The notes under the pieces are model-generated. The model was given only the letters and a program-made list of their open reading frames with translations, did no database searches and was not told the origin of the DNA. This document shows, piece after piece, positions 49,701 to 52,502 of a DNA stretch of 64,000 nucleotides. The position numbers and the translations under genes were made by a program. This DNA comes from Mytilisepta virgata (taxonomy: Eukaryota; Mollusca; Bivalvia; Mytilida; Mytilidae). Numbering within the stretch: position 1 is the first letter of the stretch; each line of letters opens with the position of its first letter. The stretch covers positions 80,187,539-80,251,538 of the forward strand of contig CM051519.1 of the NCBI GenBank assembly GCA_028015205.1. Direction: 5' to 3'.

Positions 49701-52502
49701 CAGTTTTTATATTTTCTATAGGTGTGTAACTTATTGCCATTTTGCTCATTTCGATCATTAAACTAATTATTTACCCACTCTTCTTTGTCACTATTATACA
49801 GTTTATTTTTTATGCTTTTTAATTTATGTCTATTTGAATACATGCTATTGATAATATCTATAATGTTAAGACTATTAGCTTTTTCAATACATTTTCCTCG
49901 ATATGTTCCCCATATTTCACTTCCTTACAAGTGGCGTCCAACTCGCTGATTAATAACTGTTTGAAATCACCAAATGCTTCATCGAAATCTCGTTTGCGTT
50001 CAGTCGCATTCTCCTTACTGTAGAGAATTCTGTGTATTTTCATCCAAAAACAATTCATTCGGATTTAATCCATCAACTATGAATCTTCGCGGAGTGCGAG
50101 TTCGTTCAATTTCATATACTTGTTAACATAAACATCCTTCGTATGTAAGCTAATTGTCCATTCTAAAAGCAAGTTATTGGGGACAGATTCGTATCCAAAA
50201 AGGCCCAAACGGTCACTACATCCGACATCGTATCAACTTGAAAATTGGTAACGTTAAAAATTTGTTCATGTGGAGTACGAACATAATCAACAGTAGATTT
50301 ACCTTTACTAGTAATATTTGTAAAATCATAACTACCAATACGTCCATTTAACATACACATATTGCAGTCTACTAAAAATTCAATAAGTAAGTCACCATTT
50401 CTGTTAGAAATATTATCAATTACATTTCTTATTTGTACACTATCAACACCTTCAATAAAGTCCTCGACGTTACCACATCTGGCGTTAAAATCACCAGTTT
50501 ACCAAAATTTTGATACTGATAGCTTTGTATAGAAAAATAATAAGTCATTATAAACTGAATTTTCTGGTGGTAAGTAACAAATACATACATGTATGCATAA
50601 AATATCTTCATTTTTACTCAATTTTAACCATAAAATATCTTGCGCTTCATCATTCAAAATTTCAACTTCAAATACTTCAAGTAATTCTGTTTAATCCACC
50701 TTGCTACCCCTCCAGAACCTCTATGAGAATTTACATGTAATACATCTCTTTTTCTTCGATAACATTTATACCCTTCTATTTCAATATTTTCATCCTTTCT
50801 CAAAAACGTTTCGCATAGACATAAAATATCAAAATCAAAACTATTTACAACATGATTTCTAAAAAGTGAATTGTCACAATGACGTATTGACCAACCACGA
50901 ACGTTCCAAGTACCAAGCACTAATTCCTAATGTCGTCGTCCACCTATGCCGCCTCTACTGGTCGGATTTCGAACTGTTCTCCAACTATCTCGATGGAGCT
51001 GATATCTTGACCTAGGGCTGATAATAGGTGTGATATGAAAAATGCCATGTTATAATCTGTAGATATAAAACACAGTGTCAGCCATTTCACGTAATGTCTA
51101 TATAAAAATTTTTATTTTGAATTATAAATTATGTAAAAAGAGTATAGATAAGGTGCCGTTTTTTTATTGTTTGTAAGGCATCTCAATAAGCAACCTCTGA
51201 ACAAAGTCTGAAATTTGAAAAAAAAAATTTAATTTGTTATTACTTAAATTTAAATTAAAAAAAAGTAATATGTTCAGTTTATAAATAAACGGAAAAGAAA
51301 TATATATATGTTTACGAATGTGCTTGTAAAAACAAACATTTACTTGCAGCTGCACCAACTTGGCGAGTACCAATCTTTCAAAGTTTAATTCAAGTACAAT
51401 ACATCAAGGATTGTCAAGAAAAGACCATGAGGCAAAAAACTCGGAATTATGGGAAACATACGACGGGAGCAATAAAAGATTCGTGGATCTCCCTAGTTCC
51501 TCGAATAATTTCCGTTTTGCCACTCGTCTCAGTACCCGAAAGAATTACCATCAGCAAGACAAGGAGATATCTTCCTATACTATAGATTTGGGCACCACAT
51601 CTTATACAACTAAAGAACAAAGCCTCCAAAAATCATTCTCTGATCCAGATTTTCTGAAAAATTCTAATATTAGTAACACAATAATTTATAACGGTAGGCA
51701 CCAGCGCGTCTTCAATGAACAAGACTTGCTTTCAACCAACGACAATCGTGCAGTGATGAAATTCAAAGATGAAACGAGGACATCATTTGATGATTTAGAT
51801 TGCGGTGGTGCAGCTATGTATGAGCAACGTATGAAGAGGTCGATGTCCAATCCAGATTTCGCCAATGGCATCGTAAGACGAAGGGCTTATCAAGAAAATA
51901 ACAATCAAAATTTGTTCGCCAATGGAGGAATCATTTATGTAACACGAGATACGGATCATGAATATTCAAGAGGTCAAAGGCTACGAATGGCAGAACTTCA
52001 GGATATACAGAGCGGTTACCAGGGTATTGAAAGTAAAAATTCACTTGTAAATCGCAATTCTTACACGTCGGCACAAGCGTATGGCAGAATGGATGAAGAA
52101 GGATATCAAGGGAAATCAGTAGAGCAGAAAGACTCCCACAGCGCCATTCGTACAGATATTCGCAATAATACTCACAAATCCTTCTCTAATCCAGACTTAG
52201 GGAGAGAGGCCATTATGTATTTCCAAAGAAATTATTACGGCGGAGCTGATCAGAAGCAATTGTCTAATGCCATGGTTTACTCCGGGTCTGGTATGAATGA
52301 CGACATCAACAAAAGAACATCATATCTATCGTCAGATATGCAATCTACAGCTCGTACAAGTGCATTGGTGGATAACTGTGGACGAAACAATTTTCAGTCG
52401 TTTTATGTCCAGGAGTTTTGTCCGATATGTCATTCATCTGATAACCCAGATGAATTCCCAAGAGCAAAGAAATCATCTTCCAAACTAAAGAAACGTAAAT
52501 AA
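851..52502 (+). CDS. VWDE-like transmembrane protein gene, 28 exons, 5' incomplete
   Basis: The product is probably a large single-pass cell-surface protein. Twenty-eight GT/AG-bounded exons listed separately total 5231 coding bases, and all junction phases agree, giving about 1743 codons to the TAA at 52500-52502. Domain order: YWTD propeller piece (exon 1), D8C-like module (exons 2-4), linker exons with Cys and N-glycosylation sequons, VWFD (exons 8-10 and beyond), acidic spacer (exon 11), EGF (exons 13-14), a beta-rich module with the motif VGVSNDGKNF (exon 15), a transmembrane helix (exon 17) and a long tail (exons 18-28). The extracellular part matches my knowledge of von Willebrand factor D and EGF domain proteins. 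The first exon begins in mid-codon and is a propeller fragment, so the signal peptide and other blades must lie upstream. Several exons resemble nothing I can name. Joining the YWTD exon to the rest rests on phase agreement and on the usual Cys after a propeller, and needs transcript support. Confidence 0.82.
1535..1790 (-). mobile_element. tRNA-derived SINE, minus strand
   Basis: On the minus strand a Pol III B-box-like segment (GAGTTCGAATCTCACC) lies near 1750-1770. It is followed by a conserved body containing TCTGGCTTCCTCCACCAATA and the core end GCGTAAAACCCC, then a poly-A tail (the T run at 1540-1572 on plus). This matches the bivalve SINE type I know. The 5' A box is unclear, so the copy may be truncated. 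Confidence 0.75.
2100..2303 (+). CDS. Exon 2: first half of D8C-like module
   Basis: 204 bp, phase 1-1, acceptor TTATAG, donor GTGAGT. It encodes DSCYRH near the start and RWYRIKSDTGDRMPTSPPGE, then CGSLNPIWLN. The pattern WYR, MPT, CG and P-WLN is that of the uromodulin-type D8C module. Confidence 0.82.
2727..3060 (+). mobile_element. Retroelement RT C-terminal fragment and 3' tail
   Basis: KSFDKRADFNFPIGNFPFLD matches the KLYDKRDDFDFPIVNFPFL segment of the RT at 23244-23651. It is followed at 2900-2960 by the tail motif GGAACTGCTTACC, also found near other fragments of this family. Confidence 0.65.
3000..4700. other. Intronic sequence with little recognisable content
   Basis: AT-rich intron. 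The only repeat I can pair is at 3576-3652, which matches the inverted copy at 24655-24720. No coding or RNA gene is seen. Confidence 0.5.
3576..3652 (+). repeat. Dispersed repeat paired with 24655-24720
   Basis: Both contain, in opposite orientations, CAATTTTGATGCACAC, then CTCATCAGTTGTGCTCAAG about 30 bp later. This is a known style of mussel dispersed repeat end, though I do not know its family name. Confidence 0.55.
4712..4870 (+). CDS. Exon 3: second half of D8C-like module
   Basis: 159 bp, phase 1-1. I chose the acceptor at 4710-4711 because only this AG keeps the frame with exon 2; AGs at 4639, 4659 and 4665 give stops or the wrong phase. It encodes VCIQTSNDICEEE and IKNCGTYYVYYL, the C-terminal signature of D8C, then SSYCF. 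Confidence 0.78.
5096..5196. repeat. Imperfect inverted repeat
   Basis: GTACTTCTGTACACG near 5100 pairs with CGTGTACAGAAGTAAC near 5180, with a further AAAAAGAC/GTCTTTTT match inside. It could be a small MITE-like hairpin. Confidence 0.45.
5378..5440 (+). CDS. Exon 4: short Cys-rich linker
   Basis: 63 bp, phase 1-1, acceptor TTTCAG, donor GTATGA. It encodes TVSRCPPGFSSETLYFPGCG, with the CPPGF and PGC motifs typical after a D8C module. Confidence 0.78.
6166..6724 (+). mobile_element. Short element with 181-bp direct terminal repeats
   Basis: Segments 6166-6346 and 6544-6724 are nearly identical (offset 378). They flank about 197 bp of non-coding sequence that contains CCCTAGGTCCCCGAGGG. Related copies lie at 15293-15560 (minus), 44205-44642 (plus) and 46231-46272 (minus, short). 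The layout resembles a TRIM-like unit or 1.5 units of a 378-bp tandem monomer; the direct repeats lack TG...CA ends. Confidence 0.65.
6731..7005 (+). CDS. Exon 5: extracellular beta-rich segment
   Basis: 275 bp, phase 1-0. It encodes about 92 residues beginning SFPNETVSPVVE, with several N-x-S/T sequons and one Cys (ICKFDN). No domain name can be given with certainty; its position matches the Ig-like stretch before VWFD in VWDE proteins. The acceptor CACAG lies only 6 bp after the end of a repeat element at 6544-6724. Confidence 0.8.
7351..7423 (+). repeat. (TA)n(TG)n microsatellite
   Basis: About 20 TA repeats are followed by about 16 TG repeats. The ORF reading through it is not a gene. 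Confidence 0.95.
7667..7753 (+). CDS. Exon 6: extracellular segment
   Basis: 87 bp, phase 0-0, acceptor TTTCAG, donor GTAAGT. It encodes VSCSIRLRYTTGSIPGFF and ends FNAGLY. The Cys and the closing F-AG-Y pattern are consistent with continuation of the previous module. Confidence 0.78.
8575..8760 (-). mobile_element. Retroelement 3' tail, minus
   Basis: Nearly the same sequence (including CAACTGACAAACCCCGGAG and CATGGACCCCACCAAAAA) occurs at 19090-19270. A diverged copy lies at 55990-56140 and an opposite-strand copy at 43645-43740. It joins RT fragments elsewhere, so it is the family's 3' untranslated end. Confidence 0.65.
8841..9212 (+). CDS. Exon 7: extracellular segment before VWFD
   Basis: 372 bp, phase 0-0, acceptor TCTCAG, donor GTAGGT. 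It encodes 124 residues from PEAYEFEVEEGESINITF to NLEVPDIK, with five Cys (one each in VGCHT, VQCYQ, TMCSN and EFCGM by my reading, count approximate) and NIT, NTT and NET sequons. It fits the juxta-VWFD region of VWDE proteins. Confidence 0.82.
9624..9773 (+). CDS. Exon 8: start of VWFD domain
   Basis: 150 bp, phase 0-0. It encodes CQSYNDPHIVTYDGITYHYM followed by EIGEFVFYRN. The C-x-DPH-x-x-T-x-DG-x-x-Y pattern is the diagnostic start of a von Willebrand factor type D domain. Confidence 0.9.
10231..10443 (+). CDS. Exon 9: VWFD domain, middle
   Basis: 213 bp, phase 0-0, acceptor TGCAAG, donor GTAAGT. It encodes VHALFTNCGFGWPGSACHCG and then a basic stretch. The Cys spacing and position directly continue the VWFD of exon 8. 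Confidence 0.88.
11160..11490. repeat. Degenerate short-period tandem tract
   Basis: A run of variants of ATACGATNTACC, AAACGCTAAACG and GAACGGACGTTGTACGG with a period near 10-11 bp. CG dinucleotides recur throughout, unlike the surrounding DNA. The minus-strand ORF over it is a by-product. Confidence 0.6.
11953..12164 (+). CDS. Exon 10: VWFD domain, end
   Basis: 212 bp, phase 0-2, acceptor TTTTAG, donor GTTTGA (weak). It encodes EAKGLCGFPSQTKDRRDDF and ends QFARSWR. The GLCG motif marks the C-terminal part of VWFD. The donor lacks a consensus +4A/+5G but is the only GT that keeps phase with exon 11. Confidence 0.82.
12240..12300 (+). repeat. (GTCC)n tract
   Basis: CCGTCCGTCCGTCCGTCC at 12247-12266 is followed by text typical of the CGTCC-type mollusc repeats seen at 25.2 and 26.9 kb. 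Confidence 0.55.
12745..13260 (+). mobile_element. Decayed RT C-terminal fragment and tail
   Basis: LNFYDKRDDFNF and YGVYIS-like sequence at 12769-12860 correspond to the RT at 23.3 kb. The tail motif GAGCACCTGATGTCACTCC follows near 13017. Several stops interrupt it. Confidence 0.6.
13271..13549. mobile_element. MITE with 20-bp inverted ends and TTAA borders
   Basis: TTAAGGTATCCGGACCATAA at 13271-13290 is repeated as its exact reverse complement at 13530-13549. The outer TTAA at each end could be the target duplication of a piggyBac-type element. The 279-bp body is non-coding. Confidence 0.75.
14181..14266. repeat. Hairpin-forming inverted repeat
   Basis: TGAGGGTGGTATGCCAGATT and the next 7 bases pair with 14241-14266 with a single gap and mismatch, leaving a 33-bp loop. 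AGGGTGGTATTCCTGT at 14338 shares the outer motif. Confidence 0.7.
14703..14997 (+). CDS. Exon 11: acidic spacer
   Basis: 295 bp, phase 2-0, acceptor ATTCAG, donor GTATGT. It encodes EQLFVTEPMFLSQN, then KGYCTCPDPSYIIPQCD and a strongly acidic tract (DPDDVEDDDEPLEFEDDIDA). Confidence 0.82.
15293..15560 (-). mobile_element. Copy of the 6.2-kb direct-repeat element, minus
   Basis: Starts AACAATCCAAAGATACTGA and includes GTATACGACGCGTTTCAAGG and CAAGGAATGAACCCTTAG, the reverse complement of the unit at 6544-6724 and part of its interior. Confidence 0.65.
16084..16345. repeat. Two small tandem duplications
   Basis: A 33-bp unit containing TGTAGAATATCTACATCAAA occurs twice at 16084-16152. A unit containing GTCCAAATTCTTTTATAT occurs twice at 16267-16340. 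The second lies just before the acceptor of exon 12. Confidence 0.7.
16354..16503 (+). CDS. Exon 12: extracellular segment after VWFD
   Basis: 150 bp, phase 0-0, acceptor ATTTAG, donor GTATTT. It encodes DFGFRNGWNETKAEDECRKR to FIESCKEDVK. The two Cys and the C-x-x-D-V pattern resemble the C8-like region that trails VWFD domains. Confidence 0.8.
17265..17350 (+). mobile_element. Retroelement tail fragment
   Basis: CGGAGAACCTGATACCACTG followed by GAGAGTTCACTTTGTAAGTG matches the tail at 13020-13080. Confidence 0.5.
17560..18620 (-). mobile_element. LINE remains, C-terminal ORF2-like
   Basis: The minus strand at 18408-18614 encodes NINNFLWNGDIPKIKSEVIQ and SEGGLNAPIFELQLLSLR. This is the FIWNGKPxKIK...EEGGL pattern found after the RT domain of LINE ORF2 proteins. 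Sequence further 3' (18199-18447) continues in shifted frames. The RT core is absent. Confidence 0.7.
19090..19575 (-). mobile_element. Retroelement 3' end with RT C-terminus, minus
   Basis: LLRQGYVTPKVKSSLLKFYG and DLVDRYEKTVSQMKMDLF at 19364-19510 are the C-terminal part of the RT family. The shared tail at 19090-19330 follows. The Ngaro-like element begins just after it. Confidence 0.7.
19603..20027. repeat. Split direct repeat A, outer copy
   Basis: 425 bp, nearly identical to 20532-20956. It contains four spaced copies of CCACCCTG(A/T)GA(G/T)CAGCGGTGG-type hairpins at 19746-19766, 19812-19832, 19878-19898 and 19963-19983. Confidence 0.85.
20280..20535. repeat. Split direct repeat B, inner copy
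   Basis: 256 bp, nearly identical to 22548-22803. It starts TTAAGACAACAAAATTCAAC and ends at the shared TTAT. Confidence 0.85.
20532..20956. repeat. Split direct repeat A, inner copy
   Basis: Second copy of repeat A with the same four hairpin motifs. It directly abuts repeat B at 20535. Confidence 0.85.
21068..21705 (-). CDS. SGNH hydrolase-like ORF of the Ngaro-like element
   Basis: The minus strand from about 21705 reads through GTPICIWIIGSSIIKRAF (block I, GSS) and DILLIHCGGNDLE (block III, GGND) to DNVHLSDLGT (block V, His). It ends with a stop at 21068-21070. The first ATG in frame is at 21589, after block I, so the true start is further up or the product is made differently. SGNH hydrolase ORFs are known accessories of some Ngaro retrotransposons. 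The catalytic Ser, Asn and His positions look intact. It begins within about 20 bp of the recombinase stop. Confidence 0.75.
21723..22253 (-). CDS. Tyrosine recombinase, N-terminally truncated
   Basis: 176 codons on the minus strand. FFGFLRVGELTVG carries the first catalytic Arg, SHSFRIGAAS the HxxR motif, and GRWKSRAFQTYIR the second His/Trp position and the catalytic Tyr. This is the form typical of DIRS/Ngaro recombinases. The N-terminal core-binding domain and everything upstream (RT, RNase H, Gag) are absent: the ORF starts only 295 bp from repeat B. Confidence 0.85.
   Translation of the reverse strand: MYYETLLFRAAFCLAFFGFLRVGELTVGNERDTSRVFHANHINIVENKHHIKLTIPFSKTDQLGIGKTIIIPETGCQVCPLLNVRNYLQNRPHIQGPFFCHFGGKPLTRYQFTAVLSKVLTFLGVNTKLYKSHSFRIGAASFYHLKGESEEHIKIMGRWKSRAFQTYIRIPGHKLV
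22548..22803. repeat. Split direct repeat B, outer copy
   Basis: Matches 20280-20535 and forms the right boundary of the Ngaro-like element. Confidence 0.85.
23244..23947 (-). pseudogene. Frameshifted reverse transcriptase fragment
   Basis: Two overlapping minus-strand frames form one RT. The 5' frame (23543-23947) has FADFSTLYTTIPHSQLKEKL and QTIGIPMGTN. The 3' frame (23244-23651) has FSFRYIDDVLSLNNSRFGNF with the catalytic YIDD box, then SASYLDLHLEIDT. The shift lies between GIPMGTN and YIDD, near 23640. DFSTLYTTIPH and YIDD suggest a Penelope-like or related RT. No endonuclease is seen, and the assignment is uncertain. Confidence 0.75.
24655..24720 (-). repeat. Inverted partner of repeat 3576-3652
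   Basis: Contains CTTGAGCACAACTGATGAG and GTGTGCATCAAAATTG, the reverse complement of the 3.6-kb copy. Confidence 0.55.
24920..25106 (+). CDS. Exon 13: helical spacer and first half of EGF
   Basis: 187 bp, phase 0-1, acceptor TTTCAG, donor GTTACC. After a charged stretch it ends LCPRNCSKHGICNS, the first half of an EGF module. It is separated from exon 12 by an 8.4-kb intron filled with retroelements. Confidence 0.85.
25153..25665 (+). mobile_element. CCCCCC/GGGGGG hairpin-headed repeat
   Basis: Starts with CCCCCC at 25159-25164 facing GGGGGG at 25177-25182. A (GTCC/GTCT)n tract follows at 25198-25240, then two copies of a 160-180-bp unit containing CGCATGCGAAGTATGTCCTGG. This is a common mollusc non-coding repeat type. 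The right end is unclear, before the (TTA)n tract. Confidence 0.65.
25674..25717 (+). repeat. (TTA)n microsatellite
   Basis: About 14 TTA units. Confidence 0.95.
25996..26180 (+). CDS. Exon 14: second half of EGF and Cys-rich segment
   Basis: 185 bp, phase 1-0, acceptor ATACAG, donor GTAAAT. It completes the EGF with GVCNCYDGFIGVDCSQ, then encodes CSTRNRTCQKTNIYGTYW, which is the usual continuation in VWDE proteins. Confidence 0.87.
26700..26891 (+). mobile_element. Retroelement 3' tail, 5' part, split by insertion
   Basis: GGAACTGCTTACCCTTTCGG, then CACCTGGGTTCACTCC and TTATTTGTTGTACTTGTGG. It runs to GGATTACGTTTT and resumes at 30817 with TTGCTCCTTAGGTATA. An uninterrupted relative lies at 34579-34692. 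Confidence 0.7.
26892..30816 (+). mobile_element. 3.9-kb AGCTCACCTGG repeat with internal duplications
   Basis: The left end is a 29-bp near-perfect palindrome (AGCTCACCTGGCC, AAA, GGCCATGTGAGCT) and then (GTCC)n. The right end is CCAGGTGAGCGATACAGG plus GCCTCTTGTTTT. The palindrome head recurs at 27742 and 28916, so 850-bp and 1174-bp blocks are internally duplicated, each with phrases such as CCTACCCTGAAATTTTGAAG. No ORF of note. It belongs to a repeat type widespread in bivalves. Confidence 0.75.
31060..31215 (-). mobile_element. Retroelement 3' tail, minus
   Basis: Reverse complement of the tail at 26.7 and 34.6 kb (GACAAATGAACAACCACAAA, ACTCAGGTGCTCCGTAAGGG). It ends about 50 bp before exon 15. 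Confidence 0.7.
31269..31508 (+). CDS. Exon 15: beta-rich module
   Basis: 240 bp, phase 0-0, acceptor TTTTAG, donor GTAAGT. It encodes VINDEKIYTAEPVILKADY, then GYDVGVSNDGKNFSEN and YDDQCMECNATSVVCAVL. The VSNDG and C-x-x-CN motifs match the post-EGF region of VWDE-type proteins. Its first 62 bp are duplicated at 32477. Confidence 0.85.
32399..32538 (+). repeat. Duplicate of 31191-31330 with partial exon 15
   Basis: 140 bp that read identical to 31191-31330 (offset 1208). They include retroelement tail, the intron end with TTTTAG acceptor, and the first 62 bp of exon 15 at 32477-32538. The copy runs into unrelated A-rich sequence without a donor. Confidence 0.9.
32540..33470. other. Intronic sequence, little recognisable
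   Basis: The first 200 bp share CATAAACACAACAG and similar text with 41550-41600 and may be a repeat end on the minus strand. The rest shows nothing. Confidence 0.4.
33473..33557 (+). CDS. Exon 16: juxtamembrane segment
   Basis: 85 bp, phase 0-1, acceptor TTATAG, donor GTAAGT. It encodes PTCPERLIEEPETTTSILNI and CREYTSSI, a short Thr/Ser-rich stalk before the membrane. Confidence 0.78.
34449..34566 (+). CDS. Exon 17: transmembrane helix
   Basis: 118 bp, phase 1-2, acceptor TTACAG, donor GTAAGA. It encodes ILYGVPIILCGSIVIIVFLA followed by CFICLCMKRSKSKSR, a hydrophobic helix with a Cys-rich inner edge and a basic stop-transfer stretch. The C-terminal side is therefore cytoplasmic. Confidence 0.87.
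34579..34700 (+). mobile_element. Retroelement 3' tail, plus
   Basis: TTATTTGTTGTGCTTGTGG, GTTCATTTGTCTTCC, CCAATGGATTACG and TTGCTCCTTAGGTA in order. It is the intact relative of the tail split at 26.9-30.8 kb. Confidence 0.7.
35161..36094. mobile_element. 0.93-kb element with about 165-bp inverted repeats
   Basis: Outer ends are TAGTCCAGTCAA (35161) and TTGACTGGACTA (to 36094). The arms continue inward with paired segments such as CCCAAATATACACAG (35236) and CTGTGTATATTTGGGG (35993), CATAAAATCTAAC and GTTAGATTTTGTTGG, up to CCTATGG and CCATAGG. There is no coding capacity. It looks like a long-TIR non-autonomous DNA transposon. Confidence 0.75.
36266..36316 (+). CDS. Exon 18: Cys-rich tail exon
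   Basis: 51 bp, phase 2-2, acceptor TTGCAG, donor GTACAA. It encodes YKHIEEREISLCCCKSR. The Y-x-x-x-E start and CCCK cluster resemble a shortened form of the 102-bp exons that follow. Confidence 0.75.
36498..36618 (+). repeat. Three tandem 40-bp units
   Basis: ATTTTACTTTTCTAACCTGA recurs at a 40-bp spacing near 36502, 36542 and 36582. Confidence 0.85.
37044..37145 (+). CDS. Exon 19: 102-bp Cys-rich tail exon, copy 1
   Basis: 102 bp, phase 2-2, acceptor CTCAG, donor GTAAGA. It encodes YEEDETENGSDSKCTSCFLA followed by CCICCKKDKKSNSR. Six Cys in a short basic stretch next to the membrane could be palmitoylated (inference). Confidence 0.82.
37688..37789 (+). pseudogene. 102-bp tail exon, copy 2, acceptor lost
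   Basis: An open 102-bp stretch aligns with copies 1 and 3 end to end. It reads YEDKESETGIDRNCTSCISA, then SCFCFKKEKKSKHR, and is followed by a good donor (GTAAAG). The bases before it are TTCGG instead of AG, so no usable acceptor precedes it. Coding potential is intact, so the loss is either recent or allelic. Confidence 0.72.
37830..39347 (+). mobile_element. Tc1-like DD34E transposon
   Basis: 1518 bp with 24-bp inverted repeats (37830-37853 and 39324-39347, starting CTGACCATCATAAG and ending CTTATGATGATCAG). TA flanks both sides, as expected for Tc1/mariner insertion. It contains one decayed transposase gene. Confidence 0.88.
38145..39159 (+). pseudogene. Tc1-like transposase with one stop and one frameshift
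   Basis: MPRRSSDERNQAIGMLRAGM starts a helix-turn-helix region, with a basic GRPR-like segment VADRPRTGAPRV. The catalytic core reads VLFLDESRF (D1), VFQQDNALPH (D2) and DLAPIEHVW (E). Thirty-four residues separate D2 and E, hence DD34E. A TGA at 38520-38522 breaks the frame, probably from CGA by CpG decay. A frameshift near 39020-39040 moves the last 40 codons, ending at 39157-39159. Otherwise well preserved, so the insertion is fairly recent. Confidence 0.87.
39357..39960 (+). repeat. Four diverged units of about 150 bp
   Basis: Variants of CTTGGCAGCAATGGTCCTTAG occur near 39375, 39532, 39675 and 39835. They alternate with CTGAAACCACTGGGCCA-like text. This is a decayed member of the palindrome-headed repeat group seen at 26.9 kb. 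Confidence 0.65.
40014..40115 (+). mobile_element. Retroelement 3' tail, plus
   Basis: TGTTTATTTGTTGTGCTTGTGG, TCATTTGTCTTCCCGGG and GTTTGCTCCTAGGGTATA follow the same order as 34.6 kb. Confidence 0.65.
40507..40608 (+). CDS. Exon 20: 102-bp Cys-rich tail exon, copy 3
   Basis: 102 bp, phase 2-2, acceptor TTTCAG, donor GTAAGG. It encodes YEENNRESGSDKKCPWCFLA then CCICCKKDKKTNSQ, nearly the same as copy 1. A Tc1-like transposon and diverged repeats lie between copies 2 and 3. Confidence 0.82.
41696..41773 (+). CDS. Exon 21: tail exon
   Basis: 78 bp, phase 2-2, acceptor TTACAG, donor GTAAGA. It encodes RKHEYERNITQYHQCVCGRV and then SKLESQ. Confidence 0.75.
42398..42496 (+). CDS. Exon 22: tail exon
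   Basis: 99 bp, phase 2-2, acceptor TTGCAG, donor GTAAGT. It encodes QIGGKEMRRRPFSSNAGLTE and SSPSSWENSHYLQ, rich in Ser with an RRRPFSS basophilic-kinase-like site. Confidence 0.73.
42943..42987 (+). CDS. Exon 23: 45-bp tail exon
   Basis: 45 bp, phase 2-2, acceptor TTACAG, donor GTAAGG. It encodes QTEEYAGGARKSESR. Its short length makes it a good cassette-exon candidate. Confidence 0.68.
43141..44176 (+). mobile_element. RT fragment with a 391-bp tandem duplication
   Basis: FRYIDDV then a stop, and SLNNSHFGNFLHLIYPNGFE at 43141-43240, align with the RT at 23.3 kb. The following piece, including KFYG/HYMVDRYGKTVSQMKMDLF-like sequence and the shared 3' tail, is repeated: 43396-43786 and 43787-44176. 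Confidence 0.75.
44205..44642 (+). mobile_element. Copy of the 6.2-kb direct-repeat element
   Basis: Partial first repeat, then the interior (CTAGGTCCCCGAGGGTATTC), then a nearly full second repeat ending GGATTGTTATTTT. It lies directly after the RT fragment. Confidence 0.7.
45273..45368 (+). CDS. Exon 24: tail exon
   Basis: 96 bp, phase 2-2, acceptor TTTCAG, donor GTAAGT. It encodes QKGEAGMTTQSHSHAVSRNS and RIKPCKHTHYF. Confidence 0.7.
45693..45761 (+). CDS. Exon 25: tail exon
   Basis: 69 bp, phase 2-2, acceptor TTGTAG, donor GTAAGC. It encodes YQGRPTRRSQEFEAGQINGR followed by EL. Confidence 0.7.
46011..46088 (+). CDS. Exon 26: tail exon
   Basis: 78 bp, phase 2-2, acceptor TTTTAG, donor GTGAGA. 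It encodes YRSGENRAITQSSLHVYGQE then DLLNK. Confidence 0.7.
46089..48411. other. Intron 26, mostly unrecognised
   Basis: It holds a 40-bp stub of the 6.2-kb element at 46231-46272, a CTGCTGGTGGA remnant at 46518, and at 47150-47480 minus-strand text like the palindrome-headed repeat group. No gene is seen. Confidence 0.5.
48412..48495 (+). CDS. Exon 27: tail exon
   Basis: 84 bp, phase 2-2, acceptor TTTCAG, donor GTAAGG. It encodes TKYQGQGGRYTEQLESSYNG then KINREIS. The YQG start is shared with exon 25. Confidence 0.7.
49360..51050 (-). mobile_element. Decayed LINE: endonuclease and C-terminus, RT missing
   Basis: LGTWNVRGWSIRHCDN and LCLCETFLRKDENIE at 50700-50920 are the start of an APE-type endonuclease. 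50163-50360 continues with NGRIGSYDF and KSTVDYVRT. 49858-50058 matches the linker region. 49362-49610 (DCNFYLDLRYILTDN, DKFIFIMSN) resembles the extreme C-terminus of a mollusc LINE ORF2. The whole RT is deleted. Confidence 0.72.
51350..52502 (+). CDS. Exon 28: terminal exon, long cytoplasmic tail
   Basis: 1153 bp from acceptor TTGCAG to TAA. It encodes about 383 residues of low-complexity, Ser/Asn/Gln-rich and probably disordered sequence. A motif K/R-S-F/M-S-D/N-P-D-F/L recurs three times: QKSFSDPDF (about 51627), KRSMSNPDF (about 51835) and HKSFSNPDL (about 52173). The end holds EFCPICHSSDNPDEFPRA and a Lys-rich tail KKSSSKLKKRK. No known domain is recognised. The three repeats are close to the 14-3-3 mode-1 pattern RSxSxP, but function is inference. 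Confidence 0.85.

Noticed and set aside
51360..52502. Terminal ORF as a separate single-exon gene
   Set aside because: It opens with a TTG and has an acceptor TTGCAG 11 bp earlier in phase with 10 preceding 2-2 exons, so it is the last exon of the gene.
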